Assembly (NCBI GenBank): GCA_965178525.1
Contig: CBCXVS010000092.1
Span: 1-24,589, forward strand
DNA: 24,589 bases
Direction of reading: 5' to 3'
Source: CBCXVS01 sp965178525
Lineage (GTDB): Bacteria; Tectomicrobia; Entotheonellia; Entotheonellales; Entotheonellaceae
Shown: one piece after another, positions 1 through 7,889 of the stretch
How positions within the stretch are numbered: the stretch's first letter is position 1
Layout: each line of letters starts with the position of its first letter
The notes under the pieces: model-generated
What the model saw: only the letters and a program-made list of their open reading frames with translations
Database searches by the model: none
Told to the model about the DNA's origin: nothing
Program-made: the position numbers and the translations under genes

Positions 1-29
1 TCCATCCGGTCAAGCCTTATTTTCTGAAA

Positions 30-50
30 AATAAATCTGTCCCCTTTTTG
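30..50. repeat. REP/RAYT-like motif (ataaatctgtcccctttt)
   Basis: The complement of this stretch reads as a run of A, GGGGACAG and then ATTTAT. From memory this motif is often found near REP-associated tyrosine transposases in many Gram-negative genomes. No transposase gene is visible here. The stretch lies in the first 362 bases, where I recognise no convincing gene. A weak leftward open frame over about 17-229 has no recognisable domain and no good ribosome site. The call rests on motif resemblance only. Confidence 0.35.
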
Positions 51-233
51 CACCTATTGAGTTCAATACCCGCAATGACGAAGATGGCAGCGCGAATCGA
101 TTGACCGGCGAGCGCGTCTCGGACCGCGTCGCCGTCGGCATAGAACAGGGCGCGTTGATGGCGATGGATTACCAGCCGCTGGCCCGAGCCAGGCGCAGAT
201 GAGCATCGTGCCCTGTAGTGAGCGATCAAATAG

Positions 234-310
234 AATCAAAGGGGTCAATCAAAGGGGTCAGAGTCGATTGAATTCGTTGAGGAAATCAAATCACTTCGAC
301 CCCTTTGATT
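234..310. repeat. REP-like element: tandem 13-mer plus inverted copy
   Basis: The 13-mer aatcaaaggggtc occurs twice back to back at 234-246 and 247-259. It occurs once inverted and perfect (gacccctttgatt) at 298-310. Either left copy can pair with the right copy to form a hairpin with a 13-bp stem and a loop of about 38 or 51 bases. GGGGTC-type imperfect palindromes of this sort are typical of REP sequences. It lies just downstream of the leftward toxin gene, so it could also protect or terminate that transcript, although there is no T-run. Confidence 0.6.
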
Positions 311-362
311 CCAAAAGCGGATCCTTACGAAAAAGCCAAGTGCCAGCCAATCAGGTCACCGC

Positions 363-620
363 CTACCGATAGGCTTCTCGGCGACGGTCAATCCGCCAAA
401 TCGTGATCACACGTTGGGTCTCATCTATCTCGTCGAGTATTCGATAATCGCCCACCCGAATGCGCCAATCATGTTGGCTCCCGGCTAATTTCCTCGCCCC
501 TGTCGGCCGCGTGCAATAAGTCAATCGCCGCAAGACGGCGTCAATCCGCTGCCGGTTGGTCTCATCCAGGCGCCGACGCTCTCTCCGTGCCGAGGCGGTG
601 ATGTCGACACGATAGCTCAT
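363..620 (-). CDS. RelE/ParE-family toxin of a type II toxin-antitoxin pair
   Basis: This 85-residue basic protein has the compact RelE/ParE layout. An N-terminal segment (MSYRVDITASARRERRRLD) matches the usual opening strand and first helix. A central KLAGSQHDWRIRVGDYRIL segment is followed by ITIWRIDRRREAYR at the C-terminus, where family members carry the R-x-G-x-Y/R-x-I strand and basic residues. RelE-type members cut mRNA on the ribosome and ParE-type members poison gyrase. Sequence alone does not say which applies here. The start codon overlaps the stop codon of the upstream gene by 4 bases (617-620), the standard translational coupling of antitoxin and toxin. Its length is normal for the family and it appears intact. 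Confidence 0.85.
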   Translation of the reverse strand: MSYRVDITASARRERRRLDETNRQRIDAVLRRLTYCTRPTGARKLAGSQHDWRIRVGDYRILDEIDETQRVITIWRIDRRREAYR

Positions 621-862
621 GTCCCACTTTCGTCATCCGCCAGCACTGTGTTCAAATCACAAGCCGTATCTTTCTCCCCTCGCACCTTATCAATAAGCAT
701 GCGATCAATCGCATCTTGTAAATGTGTGGGCAACGTTTCCCAGTCCTCTTCAGCCATAATCGCATGGAGATATGCTTGAAAGTCCTCAGCAGAGACAATA
801 ACTTCAACGAGGCGCCCGGTATCATTGTAGACCATTTTAGGGGCGTGTTTTAAAAAAACCAT
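617..862 (-). CDS. Antitoxin partner of the RelE/ParE-type toxin
   Basis: This 81-residue acidic protein is encoded directly upstream of the toxin, with a 4-base overlap. The N-terminal half (MVYNDTGRLVEVIVSAEDFQAYL) resembles the Phd/YefM-like DNA-binding fold pattern of a short strand, a 'GRLVEVIVS' strand and an 'EDFQAYL' helix. The acidic tail would be the toxin-wrapping segment. The start at 862 has an AAGGA-like ribosome site about 8 bases upstream. An internal ATG at residue 10 is a second candidate. Antitoxins of this type usually repress their own promoter, but I could not identify an operator with confidence. The family assignment beyond 'type II antitoxin' is uncertain. Confidence 0.75.
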   Translation of the reverse strand: MVFLKHAPKMVYNDTGRLVEVIVSAEDFQAYLHAIMAEEDWETLPTHLQDAIDRMLIDKVRGEKDTACDLNTVLADDESGT

Positions 863-926
863 TGGCCGTATCCTTTGGCTAAAAGCATCGTCTAATATCT
901 CTATGATCGAGACAGCTCTAGTGTAG

Positions 927-1117
927 CATTTTCGGGCTCTTCCTCACTTTTGGTGAAAACGGGGGAAGTAGCCATTGAGGTCGTAACCGCTCCCATAGAA
1001 ATGGACGATTAAGCATCAGATTAAAAACGAGTTTGGAAGTCGATTGCGTTCTTTCGTTATCGAAGAGCCTGCCTCAACTGGCCTGCATCACCAAAAGTGA
1101 GGAAGAGCCCATTTTCG
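927..1117. mobile_element. ISL3-like MITE, 175 bp, with 8-bp target duplication
   Basis: The element at 935-1109 is bounded by perfect 22-bp terminal inverted repeats: ggctcttcctcacttttggt plus ga at 935-956, and its complement at 1088-1109. It is flanked by a perfect 8-bp direct repeat, cattttcg, at 927-934 and 1110-1117. Ends beginning GGCTCTTC and 8-bp target duplications are features of ISL3-family insertion sequences as I know them. The 131-bp interior has no coding capacity, so this is a non-autonomous (MITE-type) derivative. It sits upstream of the toxin-antitoxin pair. The boundaries are read directly from sequence, while the family name is inference. Confidence 0.8.
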
Positions 1118-1151
1118 TTTGCGGGAAACCGTCTGGATCATGGGGTCAGAG

Positions 1152-1195
1152 GGGTTCAGAGTCCATTTCTTCTTGTAATAATGGATTCTGAACCC
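1152..1195. repeat. Imperfect palindrome (gggttcagagtccat / atggattctgaaccc)
   Basis: The two 15-base arms at 1152-1166 and 1181-1195 pair with a single mismatch around a 14-base loop. There is no T-run after it, so it is not a typical terminator. It resembles a REP unit, and a GGGGTCAGAG motif just left of it echoes the repeat at 234-310. Confidence 0.6.
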
Positions 1196-1336
1196 GTTTC
1201 ATGCTTTGCTGGCACAGTCAGGCCCGTTCCCGCCAAGAAATCCGTGGTTGATTTTATAGGCCGATATCCACTATCCTACGTCTCTGACAGGGCCTGAAAA
1301 CCCTTCAACCATACTGGACGCGAGTATTCACTTATC

Positions 1337-1361
1337 GCGTCCTCCCATGTCGGGAGGACGC
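1337..1361. repeat. Perfect 10-bp hairpin
   Basis: gcgtcctccc at 1337-1346 pairs perfectly with gggaggacgc at 1352-1361 around a 5-base loop. It is very stable but lacks a following T-run on either strand, and no gene ends nearby. Its function is unknown. It could be a REP-type unit or part of a structured RNA. Confidence 0.6.
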
Positions 1362-1807
1362 AGGAATACAATACCGTTTTGCGGGAATACTGCGTGCACC
1401 GGGTTGAGGTGTTTTCAGCCTCCCGGCACCAATCATGGCGGTCCCTGTCATGTGTCATCTTGGATAGGGACCATGGGATGCCAGTCTTTAAATTCACGGG
1501 AGAGGCCGAGATTTACAACCAATACCACGCGGGATGGTTATGCAAGGGTATATTACCCGTTTATACAACGGAGTTAGCAGACAATGAAACCGAAGCCATG
1601 CGTGCCGTTTCCAGAGGTATCAGCAGCATCTACAGTGACGACTGGCGTTGGCTTTGGTGGCAAGCCCTACCTGCAAGTTGACCCCCAAAAAACTGTACAA
1701 TCAGGAGCATTTTGCGCGTGTGGAAGTCTCGCCGCCGAAGCCCGGACAGGAAGCCATTCGATGAGCTTGATGCGCCGGGATACATGACACATGCAGCAGG
1801 AGCTGAA

Positions 1808-2836
1808 ATGACCAGGCACTCCCGCGCCAAGGCGCAGCTCGACTTGTTCCCATTACCTTCCGAGCCCAAACCGAAGCCGGTGGTCAATCGTGCGCCGATG
1901 GCGGCGCACCTTGCAGCCGTGCGCCGCCAACTGCCCGCCTCGATTTATCTGGGCACCTCGTCCTGGTCGTTTCCCGGCTGGCGGGGGTTGGTCTTTGCTA
2001 CCGATGCGCCCAAGACGCAGTTGGCGCGCCATGGGCTCGCGGCTTATGCGCAGCATCCACTTTTGCGCGCGGTGGGGTTGGACCGTACCTACTATGCGCC
2101 GACCAAGGTGGCAGATTATGCGGCGTATGCCGATGTCGTGCCGGAGGACTTTCGGTTTCTCGTCAAAGCGCATGAGCTGTGTACATTGGCCATCTTCCGG
2201 TCCTCCGGACGCTACGCCCAGCATAGCGGGGAGCGCAATGCGCATTTTCTGCACGCTGACTATGCCATGGAACACGTGGTGGAGCCGTGCATCGACGGGC
2301 TGGGTTCCAAGGCAGGGCCCATCCTGTTCCAGTTCCCACCGCAGCCGGTGCAGGCCGTCGGCGGGCCGCAGTCATTTGCCGAGCGTCTTCACGCCTTTTT
2401 GGATGCCCTGCCGCGAGGGCCGCTCTATGCGGTCGAATTGCGTCATACGGAGCTGCTCACGCCGTCGTACGCCGCGGCGCTTGCGGACGTCGGCGCCGTC
2501 CATTGCTTCAACGTCCATCCCAGCATGCCGCCGATACACGAACAGCACCGCCTCATCGGTGTCGGCGCCGCTCCTGCGTTGGTTGTGCGCTGGATGTTAC
2601 ATCCGACCCAACGCTATGAGGCTGCACGGGCGCGGTATGAACCGTTTGATCGCATCGTCGATGCGGATCCGAACAACCGCCATACCATTGCGGCGATGTG
2701 CCTAGAGGCCGTCGCCTCGGAGCGTTCCGCCATCGTGATTGTCAATAACCAAGCCGAAGGATCGGCGCCGCTGACGGTGGGGAAATTAGCTGAGCATCTG
2801 GCACAGCAGTATCACCATTCTGACGTGTCAATATAA
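1808..2836 (+). CDS. DUF72 (YecE-like) family protein
   Basis: This 342-residue protein belongs to the DUF72/YecE family, a TIM-barrel group of unknown biochemical role. Diagnostic segments are IYLGTSSWSFPGW near residue 48, the 'RTYYAP' region, DFRFLVKAHE, ILFQFPPQ, YAVELRH, and the late IVIVNNQAEGSAP motif that corresponds to the family's conserved 'NN...G.AP' end. The start at 1808 is preferred over a longer in-frame ATG-type start at 1712 because AGGAG lies 5 bases before it. The extra 32 N-terminal residues would also be unlike the family. It is 24 bases upstream of the aldo/keto reductase gene and may be cotranscribed with it. It appears intact. Confidence 0.88.
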   Translation: MTRHSRAKAQLDLFPLPSEPKPKPVVNRAPMAAHLAAVRRQLPASIYLGTSSWSFPGWRGLVFATDAPKTQLARHGLAAYAQHPLLRAVGLDRTYYAPTKVADYAAYADVVPEDFRFLVKAHELCTLAIFRSSGRYAQHSGERNAHFLHADYAMEHVVEPCIDGLGSKAGPILFQFPPQPVQAVGGPQSFAERLHAFLDALPRGPLYAVELRHTELLTPSYAAALADVGAVHCFNVHPSMPPIHEQHRLIGVGAAPALVVRWMLHPTQRYEAARARYEPFDRIVDADPNNRHTIAAMCLEAVASERSAIVIVNNQAEGSAPLTVGKLAEHLAQQYHHSDVSI

Positions 2837-2860
2837 TCCTCAACGTGCGAGACTGTATCT

Positions 2861-4207
2861 ATGCAACTTCCTGTGGAAAGTACGCAACCGTTCACCCCCG
2901 ATCTGCGCATTTGCCGCCTGTTAAACGGCATGTGGCAAGTCTCTGGCGCGCACGGCCGCATTGATCCGCAGACCGCGGTGCGGGAGATGTTCACGTATCA
3001 CGATGCGGGTTTTACCACGTGGGATCTGGCCGACCATTATGGCCCTGCAGAGGATTTTATCGGAGCATTTCGCCGGCAGCTGCGGCAAACCCGTGGTGAC
3101 GAAGCCCTCGCTGACGTGCAGGCGTTTACCAAGTGGGTCCCGCGCCCCGGGCCCATGACGCGGCAAATTGTCGAGGAGAATATTGACATCTCGCGTCGGC
3201 GTATGGATGTGAGCACGCTGGATCTCTTGCAATTCCATTGGTGGGAGTATAGCGATAGCCGCTATCTCGACGCGCTCACCCAGATGACGCACCTGCGGGA
3301 CGAAGGAAAAATCCGGCATCTGGCCCTGACCAATTTTGATACGGAGCGTCTGCGGCGCATCCTTGATCATGGTATCCGGGTAGTATCCAATCAGGTGCAG
3401 TATTCGCTCATTGATCGGCGGCCGGAGGTCGCGATGGCGCCGCTGTGTCAGGAGCATGGTGTTCACCTGCTGGCCTACGGCACGTTTGGCGGGGGTCTGA
3501 TTTCTGAGACCTACTTGGGACAGCCCGAACCCCGTAGCTCAGCCCTGGGCACGGCTAGCCTGCGCAAGTACAAGCAAATGATCGATGCGTGGGGCGGTTG
3601 GGAGCTGTTTCAGACCTTGCTTGAGACGCTGCAGCAGATCGCTGACAAACACGGCGTGAGCATTGCAAACGTCGCCGTCCGCGCCATCCTCGACCGCCCG
3701 GCTGTCGCCGGCGTGATCGTCGGGGCGCGCTTGAGGGTGGCAGAACATCGGGCCGACAATGCGCGCGTGTTCGATTTCACCCTGGACGCCGAGGACAACG
3801 CCCGCATTCAAACCGTTTTGGAGCCGTCACGCGATCTCTACCGCCTCATCGGCGATTGCGGGGATGAGTACCGGCGTTGGGGCACACACACATACGTTCT
3901 CAGCAGGAGAGCAGACATGAGCAAGATTGCTATCGTGGTCGAATTTCAGATCAAATCCGGACGCTGCGAGGATTTCCTCGCGATCATACGTGAGCACGCC
4001 GCCGGTACACTGGCCGAGGAGGAAGGCTGCCTGCAGTTCGACGTGCTGCTCCCGAAAGAAGGGGAGGATCGCGTCCTGCTTTACGAGGTCTACCGTGACG
4101 ACAGCGCGTTTCAGGTACACGGCCGTTCGGCCCGGCTTGCCACGACCCGCAGCCATTACGCCGACATCATCGAAAACCGCATCATCACGCTTTGTACGGT
4201 GGGATAA
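2861..4207 (+). CDS. Aldo/keto reductase fused to an antibiotic biosynthesis monooxygenase (ABM) domain
   Basis: This is a two-domain, 448-residue protein. Residues 1 to about 340 form an aldo/keto reductase barrel. The catalytic Asp and Tyr lie in TWDLADHYG, the Lys in AFTKWVPR and the His in LLQFHWWEY. The C-terminal VSIANVAVRAILDRPAVAGVIVGAR segment matches the NADPH-binding end of the family. Residues from about 353 onward (MSKIAIVVEFQIKSGR ... EEGCLQFDVLL ... ENRI) form an ABM ferredoxin-like domain of about 97 residues. Such domains act as small heme or quinol monooxygenases or as dimeric binding proteins. The junction contains AGGAGA at 3905-3910 and an ATG at 3917, so the ABM part could be translated separately. 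This may be an ancestral two-gene pair whose stop was lost. The substrate is unknown. Confidence 0.85.
   Translation: MQLPVESTQPFTPDLRICRLLNGMWQVSGAHGRIDPQTAVREMFTYHDAGFTTWDLADHYGPAEDFIGAFRRQLRQTRGDEALADVQAFTKWVPRPGPMTRQIVEENIDISRRRMDVSTLDLLQFHWWEYSDSRYLDALTQMTHLRDEGKIRHLALTNFDTERLRRILDHGIRVVSNQVQYSLIDRRPEVAMAPLCQEHGVHLLAYGTFGGGLISETYLGQPEPRSSALGTASLRKYKQMIDAWGGWELFQTLLETLQQIADKHGVSIANVAVRAILDRPAVAGVIVGARLRVAEHRADNARVFDFTLDAEDNARIQTVLEPSRDLYRLIGDCGDEYRRWGTHTYVLSRRADMSKIAIVVEFQIKSGRCEDFLAIIREHAAGTLAEEEGCLQFDVLLPKEGEDRVLLYEVYRDDSAFQVHGRSARLATTRSHYADIIENRIITLCTVG
3905..3919 (+). promoter_or_regulatory. Internal ribosome site and start for the ABM domain
   Basis: AGGAGA at 3905-3910 sits 6 bases before an ATG (3917-3919) that is in frame with the surrounding gene. 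It opens exactly at the first residue of a complete ABM domain. It is the best-spaced Shine-Dalgarno and start pair in this part of the window, and it suggests that the monooxygenase domain can be made alone as a 96-residue protein. Confidence 0.5.
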
Positions 4208-4308
4208 GCACAGACCCTGGGAACTTGTAAGTGGTCGGACAAAATGAATGTTACAGATTCCCGTGGGCTATTTTATGAAATGAATTTTGCTTCGGTACTT
4301 ATACGGCT

Positions 4309-5082
4309 ATGCGCATTACAACATGGAATGTGAACGGCTTACGAGCCGCCCTGAAAAAGGGCTTTGGGGACCACATCGCCCAGCTAGCGCCGGATGTGTT
4401 GCTCTTACAGGAAGTTCGCAGTCTGCCCGAGCAACTCCCGGAGCCCTGGGCCGATCCGGTCGGCTGGCAGGTTTATTGGCACCCGGCCGAGAAAAAAGGG
4501 TATGCGGGTACAGCGGTATGGTCCCGGCAGCCGCTCGAGGTGTTGGGGCTCGGCTTGGGTGATGATGATGCAGACGACGAGGGCCGTGTGGTGAGGGCCC
4601 AGGTGCACGGGGTGCAGGTCGTCAGTGTCTACCTCCCGTCCGGATCGTCCGGTGAGGAACGGCAAGCGGTGAAAGAGCAGTGGATGGCACGCTTTTTGTC
4701 GTGGGCCACCGAATTGGCGCCGCGTCCTGAACCCGTCGTCATCGGCGGCGATCTCAATATCGCGCACACGGAGCGCGACATTTATTATGCCAAAAGCAAC
4801 GCCAATACATCCGGCTTTTTTCCGCACGAACGCGAATGGTTTGGCCGCTTGCTCGCCACCGGCTGGCACGATTTCGTCCGGCTGCAGTGGGGCGATGTGG
4901 CCGGACCCTACTCCTGGTGGTCCAATCGCGGCAAAGCGCGGCAGTTAGATCGCGGTTGGCGCATCGATTATCTCTTGGGCAATGCTGCTGCCGAGGTGAT
5001 GTGGCACGATGCCGCCATTCATCGCCCCGGCGGGCTGACCGTGTCCGACCACGCGCCTGTGACGATCAATTTGCGGCTCTGA
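4309..5082 (+). CDS. xthA: Exodeoxyribonuclease III / AP endonuclease
   Basis: This 257-residue protein of the exonuclease III family repairs abasic sites and 3'-blocked ends in DNA. The endonuclease/exonuclease/phosphatase fold is seen throughout. ITTWNVNGLR carries the metal- and substrate-binding Asn. VLLLQEV carries the metal-binding Glu, VVSVYLPSG the catalytic Tyr and VIGGDLNIAHTE the Asp-x-Asn pair. The W-rich segment PYSWWSNRGKAR and the terminal Asp-His in LTVSDHAPV complete the active site. The length matches the family and all key residues are present. The start ATG has no strong Shine-Dalgarno. It lies 57 bases before the lipoprotein gene, with no evident functional link. Confidence 0.93.
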   Translation: MRITTWNVNGLRAALKKGFGDHIAQLAPDVLLLQEVRSLPEQLPEPWADPVGWQVYWHPAEKKGYAGTAVWSRQPLEVLGLGLGDDDADDEGRVVRAQVHGVQVVSVYLPSGSSGEERQAVKEQWMARFLSWATELAPRPEPVVIGGDLNIAHTERDIYYAKSNANTSGFFPHEREWFGRLLATGWHDFVRLQWGDVAGPYSWWSNRGKARQLDRGWRIDYLLGNAAAEVMWHDAAIHRPGGLTVSDHAPVTINLRL

Positions 5083-5139
5083 GGCGTATACCGTACCCGT
5101 AAAGCGCACGACCCTTCACCACACTGGAGAAGAGACACG

Positions 5140-6363
5140 ATGGATACGAGGAACTGTATATGGGTTTTGAGCCTTGCCTGTAGTATGTGTGTGCTGTTGA
5201 GTGGATGTGTGGGACCCGCGGCCTTGAAAGGGGGCCGCAGCCAGTACAACAAGGCGGTGCACGACAGCGAAAACCAGGAACTGCTGCTCAATTTGGTCCG
5301 CGTCCGCTATCGGGAGCCGGTGCAATTTCTCCAGATCGGGGCCATTAACTCGAGATTCGACGTTTCGGCCAGTGCGATGTTTGGCGGCAATTTTCCCGAA
5401 AGCAGTGTGCGGAATACCTATACCCCCAGAGTTGATCTGGGGTATACCGAAAGTCCGACCCTCACCTTTAACCCTGTGCTCGGGGCGGAGTTTGCCCAAC
5501 AGACGCAGCGGGAAATGCCCTTAGTGGATTTGGTGTTACTGCTGCGGAGTGGCTGGAATCTCATGCGCGTGATGCCGTTGGTGGTGGATCGGATTGGCGA
5601 GAACCACAACTATGCTGAACAGCCGTCCTATGAAAACTTCATCGAGTTGGTGCGGCTGTGGAACACGCTGCAGGACCGAGGGGATATGCGCTTTGTCTAT
5701 GCACCCAAGGGGAAGACCACGATCGTAGCCAAAGCGGTGCCGCCAGAGCAGGTGACGGTAGCGACGATCATGCAGGCCGACAAAGACGGTTATCGCTTGC
5801 AGGGGCAGGGTGATGGATCGTATCAACTCGTCAAGCCGCCAGGGCGCACCCTCGCGTTACAGTTGACGTATGCCAACGAGGCGGAGGCGGACAGAGCCGA
5901 CCACCTGCTGGGGATCGCTCCCAAGCGTAACCAGATCTCCGGCGGTCAGATCATAGAACGACTTGCCCTCGTTGATCCTCTCGAAGCGGCTACCGCCCCG
6001 CCTCCGGGTCAAGAGGTGACGCCGGTTCCGATATGGTTGCGGTCGTTTTCGAACCAGCTCTTCTACGCCTCGCGCAGTGTCGAGATCCCTGCGGAACATC
6101 AGAAGCTGGTCAAGAGCTACACGAATATCCAAGGGCAGCCGCTGGACCCCCGTCAGGCCCTAGAGGGTATTTTGGAGGTTCGTTCAAGCCCTGACAGACC
6201 GGACGATGCTTTGGTGGCGGTCCGCTACCGTGGGCACTGGTTCTACATCGCTGACACGGATCAGGTCTCGAAAGATACGTTCCATCTGCTGTCCGTGATC
6301 TTCGCCTTACAATCGGAGGCCCCGCAGGGCCAGCCCGTGCTGACCCTGCCCGTGGGGGGGTAG
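5140..6363 (+). CDS. Predicted lipoprotein of unknown function
   Basis: This is a 407-residue protein that I do not recognise beyond its export signal. The N-terminus has a basic start, a hydrophobic stretch and a lipobox (LLSGC, with the Cys near residue 22), so it should be lipidated and held at a membrane, probably the outer one. The remaining sequence has the conserved-looking segments LLNLVRVRYREPVQFLQIG, LRSGWNLMRVMPLVVDRIG and, near the end, YRGHWFYIADTDQVSKDTF. The last segment is followed by a helix rich in hydrophobic residues and a PVLTLPVGG terminus. GGAGAAG lies about 9 bases before the ATG. The gene ends directly against a carboxylase remnant, but its own end looks natural. Confidence 0.72.
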   Translation: MDTRNCIWVLSLACSMCVLLSGCVGPAALKGGRSQYNKAVHDSENQELLLNLVRVRYREPVQFLQIGAINSRFDVSASAMFGGNFPESSVRNTYTPRVDLGYTESPTLTFNPVLGAEFAQQTQREMPLVDLVLLLRSGWNLMRVMPLVVDRIGENHNYAEQPSYENFIELVRLWNTLQDRGDMRFVYAPKGKTTIVAKAVPPEQVTVATIMQADKDGYRLQGQGDGSYQLVKPPGRTLALQLTYANEAEADRADHLLGIAPKRNQISGGQIIERLALVDPLEAATAPPPGQEVTPVPIWLRSFSNQLFYASRSVEIPAEHQKLVKSYTNIQGQPLDPRQALEGILEVRSSPDRPDDALVAVRYRGHWFYIADTDQVSKDTFHLLSVIFALQSEAPQGQPVLTLPVGG

Positions 6364-6753
6364 CCTTGTGACAGCAAGGCGCTCATCGCTAACCGTGACG
6401 AAATTGCCATTCGTATTGCGCGTGCGGCTGCCGAGCTTGGCATTAGCACCGCGGCAGTCTTTTCGCAGGACGCCGCCGACTCGCTGCCTACGCAGATGGC
6501 GGAGGAAGCTCACGCGTTGGGTGGTGCCGGGGCGGCGGCCTATCTCGATATGGACGCCATACTCACGATCGCGCAAGACGCCGGATGTGATACCATTCAT
6601 CCCGGGTACGGCTTTTTGAGTGAAAACGCGGCCTTTGCCCACCGGAGAACCGGCTCTGCGTCTATAACGTGCGCGAGGTCATCGACACCCTGGCCGACGT
6701 GGGCTCCGTCTTGGAGATACGCCGGGATTTCGGCATTGCCATGGCTGGTGGCT
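6364..6753 (+). pseudogene. Remnant of a biotin-dependent carboxylase (biotin carboxylase N-terminus plus carboxyltransferase piece)
   Basis: From about 6376 the frame reads KALIANRDEIAIRIARAAAE, then FSQDAADSLPTQMAEEAHAL, then GCDTIHPGYGFLSENAAFAH. This is the N-terminal lobe of a biotin carboxylase (acetyl-, propionyl- or pyruvate-type, or a fused carboxylase). No start codon precedes it in frame, because the frame runs back into the lipoprotein stop. After about 90 residues it breaks off. In another frame from about 6648 comes ENRLCVYNVREVIDTLADVG, then VLEIRRDFG, which resembles a carboxyltransferase segment. Several hundred codons are therefore missing between the two pieces. The remnant runs head-on into the end of lodB. 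Confidence 0.8.
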
Positions 6754-6757
6754 CCTT

Positions 6758-7885
6758 TCAATGCGCCCCGAGTCGATATCGGTGCCCTGGAAAGGTGGTA
6801 GCGGCATGCCGTCGTTGCCAAAACATGCTGTGGGGCCAGCGCTGCTCGGCGGTATAATACCCGGCGCGGATGTCAGCATAACTGTCGAACTCCTGCCGAA
6901 TGTAATGGCCATAGCGTTGCAGGCCCGTATCATTGCCGTTGTGCAACCAATCGGTGAGGGCATACGAGGCAAAAATACCACTGCGTAGGGATTTGACAAT
7001 GCCTTGGGATGACAGAGGATCAAAGATGGAGGCGGCATCGCCCACCGCCAGCCAGCCAGTGCCGGTCACAGGGGTCACATAGCGCGATTCGGTGGCGCGC
7101 ACCAGCAGCGAGCCGCAAGGTGTGGTTTGACGCAGGAGCTCCTTGAGTTGGGTGGTGCTGTTCAGAAAGTCGAGCCAAGCGGCGGGCTCGCGCAGCCGCA
7201 ACCAGCGGGCAATGTCGATGTCGGTCAGGCAGGTGGCAACCCGCTGACCGCCTGGTAAACCTGCGGTGTAGCACCAACCGTTGGGCACGGCTTCGACCAC
7301 CGTGCGTGGATCTTGGATTCAGGGATCGGTGAAAAACCGGGCGAAACCGGTCAGGCGGCCGAGGCACACAGCTCGGGCGCCTTGGTGGCGCGCAAAAATA
7401 GCCCGGCGACCGGTGGCATCAACCACAAAACGGCTGCGGAGGTCCATGCCGTTTGACAGGTGCAGGCGCCACACGGTTCCCTGCCACTCGGCACGCGTCA
7501 GGCGGACGCCCAACAGCAACCGGACACCGCGAGCGGTGGCCTGTTCAGCCAGCATGGCATCGAAGGCGCGGCGGTCTAGGTGCCAGCCCGTGCTGTGCGG
7601 CGTGTACATGAAATCGTTTTCATAGCGCTCCGGGACGCCCCACACGGCCGAGGTGCCATAGACAGGGCGATGTCCCTGCCGTTGAAACACCTCCCAAACC
7701 TGGAGATGTTGCAAGAGCCGCTGCGCCAGTGGCGGCAGGGTTTCCCCCAGACGCAGCTGGCCGTAGTGCGACGCTTCCACCAACACCACAGATAGGTTGG
7801 CAGCGTGCGTCCGCAACGACAACGCCGCGGCACAACCGCCCGGCCCCCCGCCGGCGATCAGCACATCACAGGTAGCGCCGGTCAA
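6758..7885 (-). pseudogene. lodB: lodB-like FAD-dependent oxidoreductase, interrupted by in-frame TGA
   Basis: This is a flavoprotein of the tryptophan-halogenase/geranylgeranyl-reductase fold, homologous to LodB/GoxB, which build the quinone cofactor of LodA-type oxidases. It starts at a TTG (7885) with CDVLIAGGGPGGCAAALSL, the dinucleotide-binding motif. This is followed by LRLGETLPPL, STGWHLDRRAFDAML and VVDATGRRAIFAR. A TGA at 7319-7321 stops the frame after FARFFTDP. The same frame then continues for 6 codons and a further 180 residues with GDAASIFDPLSSQGIVKSL and WPHSMFWQRRH, both typical of the C-terminal half. Without the stop the protein would be about 375 residues, normal for the family. 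A GTG at 7300 could restart translation, but the FAD domain would be split. Confidence 0.83.
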
Positions 7886-7889
7886 GGCC

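Larger units (their letters stand above)
1118..1807. other. Gene-free stretch with hairpins
   Basis: No convincing protein is seen in about 690 bases. Open frames here, such as the one near 1379-1681 on the plus strand, have no recognisable domain, good ribosome site or protein-like composition. The stretch holds an imperfect hairpin at 1152-1195, a perfect 10-bp stem at 1337-1361, and a 7-bp inverted pair, ggtccct ... agggacc, around 1440-1474. Directly before the next gene, AGGAG at about 1799-1802 supports the DUF72 start at 1808. Confidence 0.5.

Noticed and set aside
17..229. 70-residue leftward open frame at the window start
   Set aside because: It has no recognisable family or good start, and it runs into the REP-like motif.
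1379..1681. 100-residue open frame on the plus strand
   Set aside because: It has no ribosome site, no domain and a composition unlike neighbouring genes. It overlaps hairpins.
7319..7321. Selenocysteine or recoded TGA in lodB
   Set aside because: LodB-family proteins are not known selenoproteins, and several other genes in the window end normally with TGA. A nonsense change is simpler.
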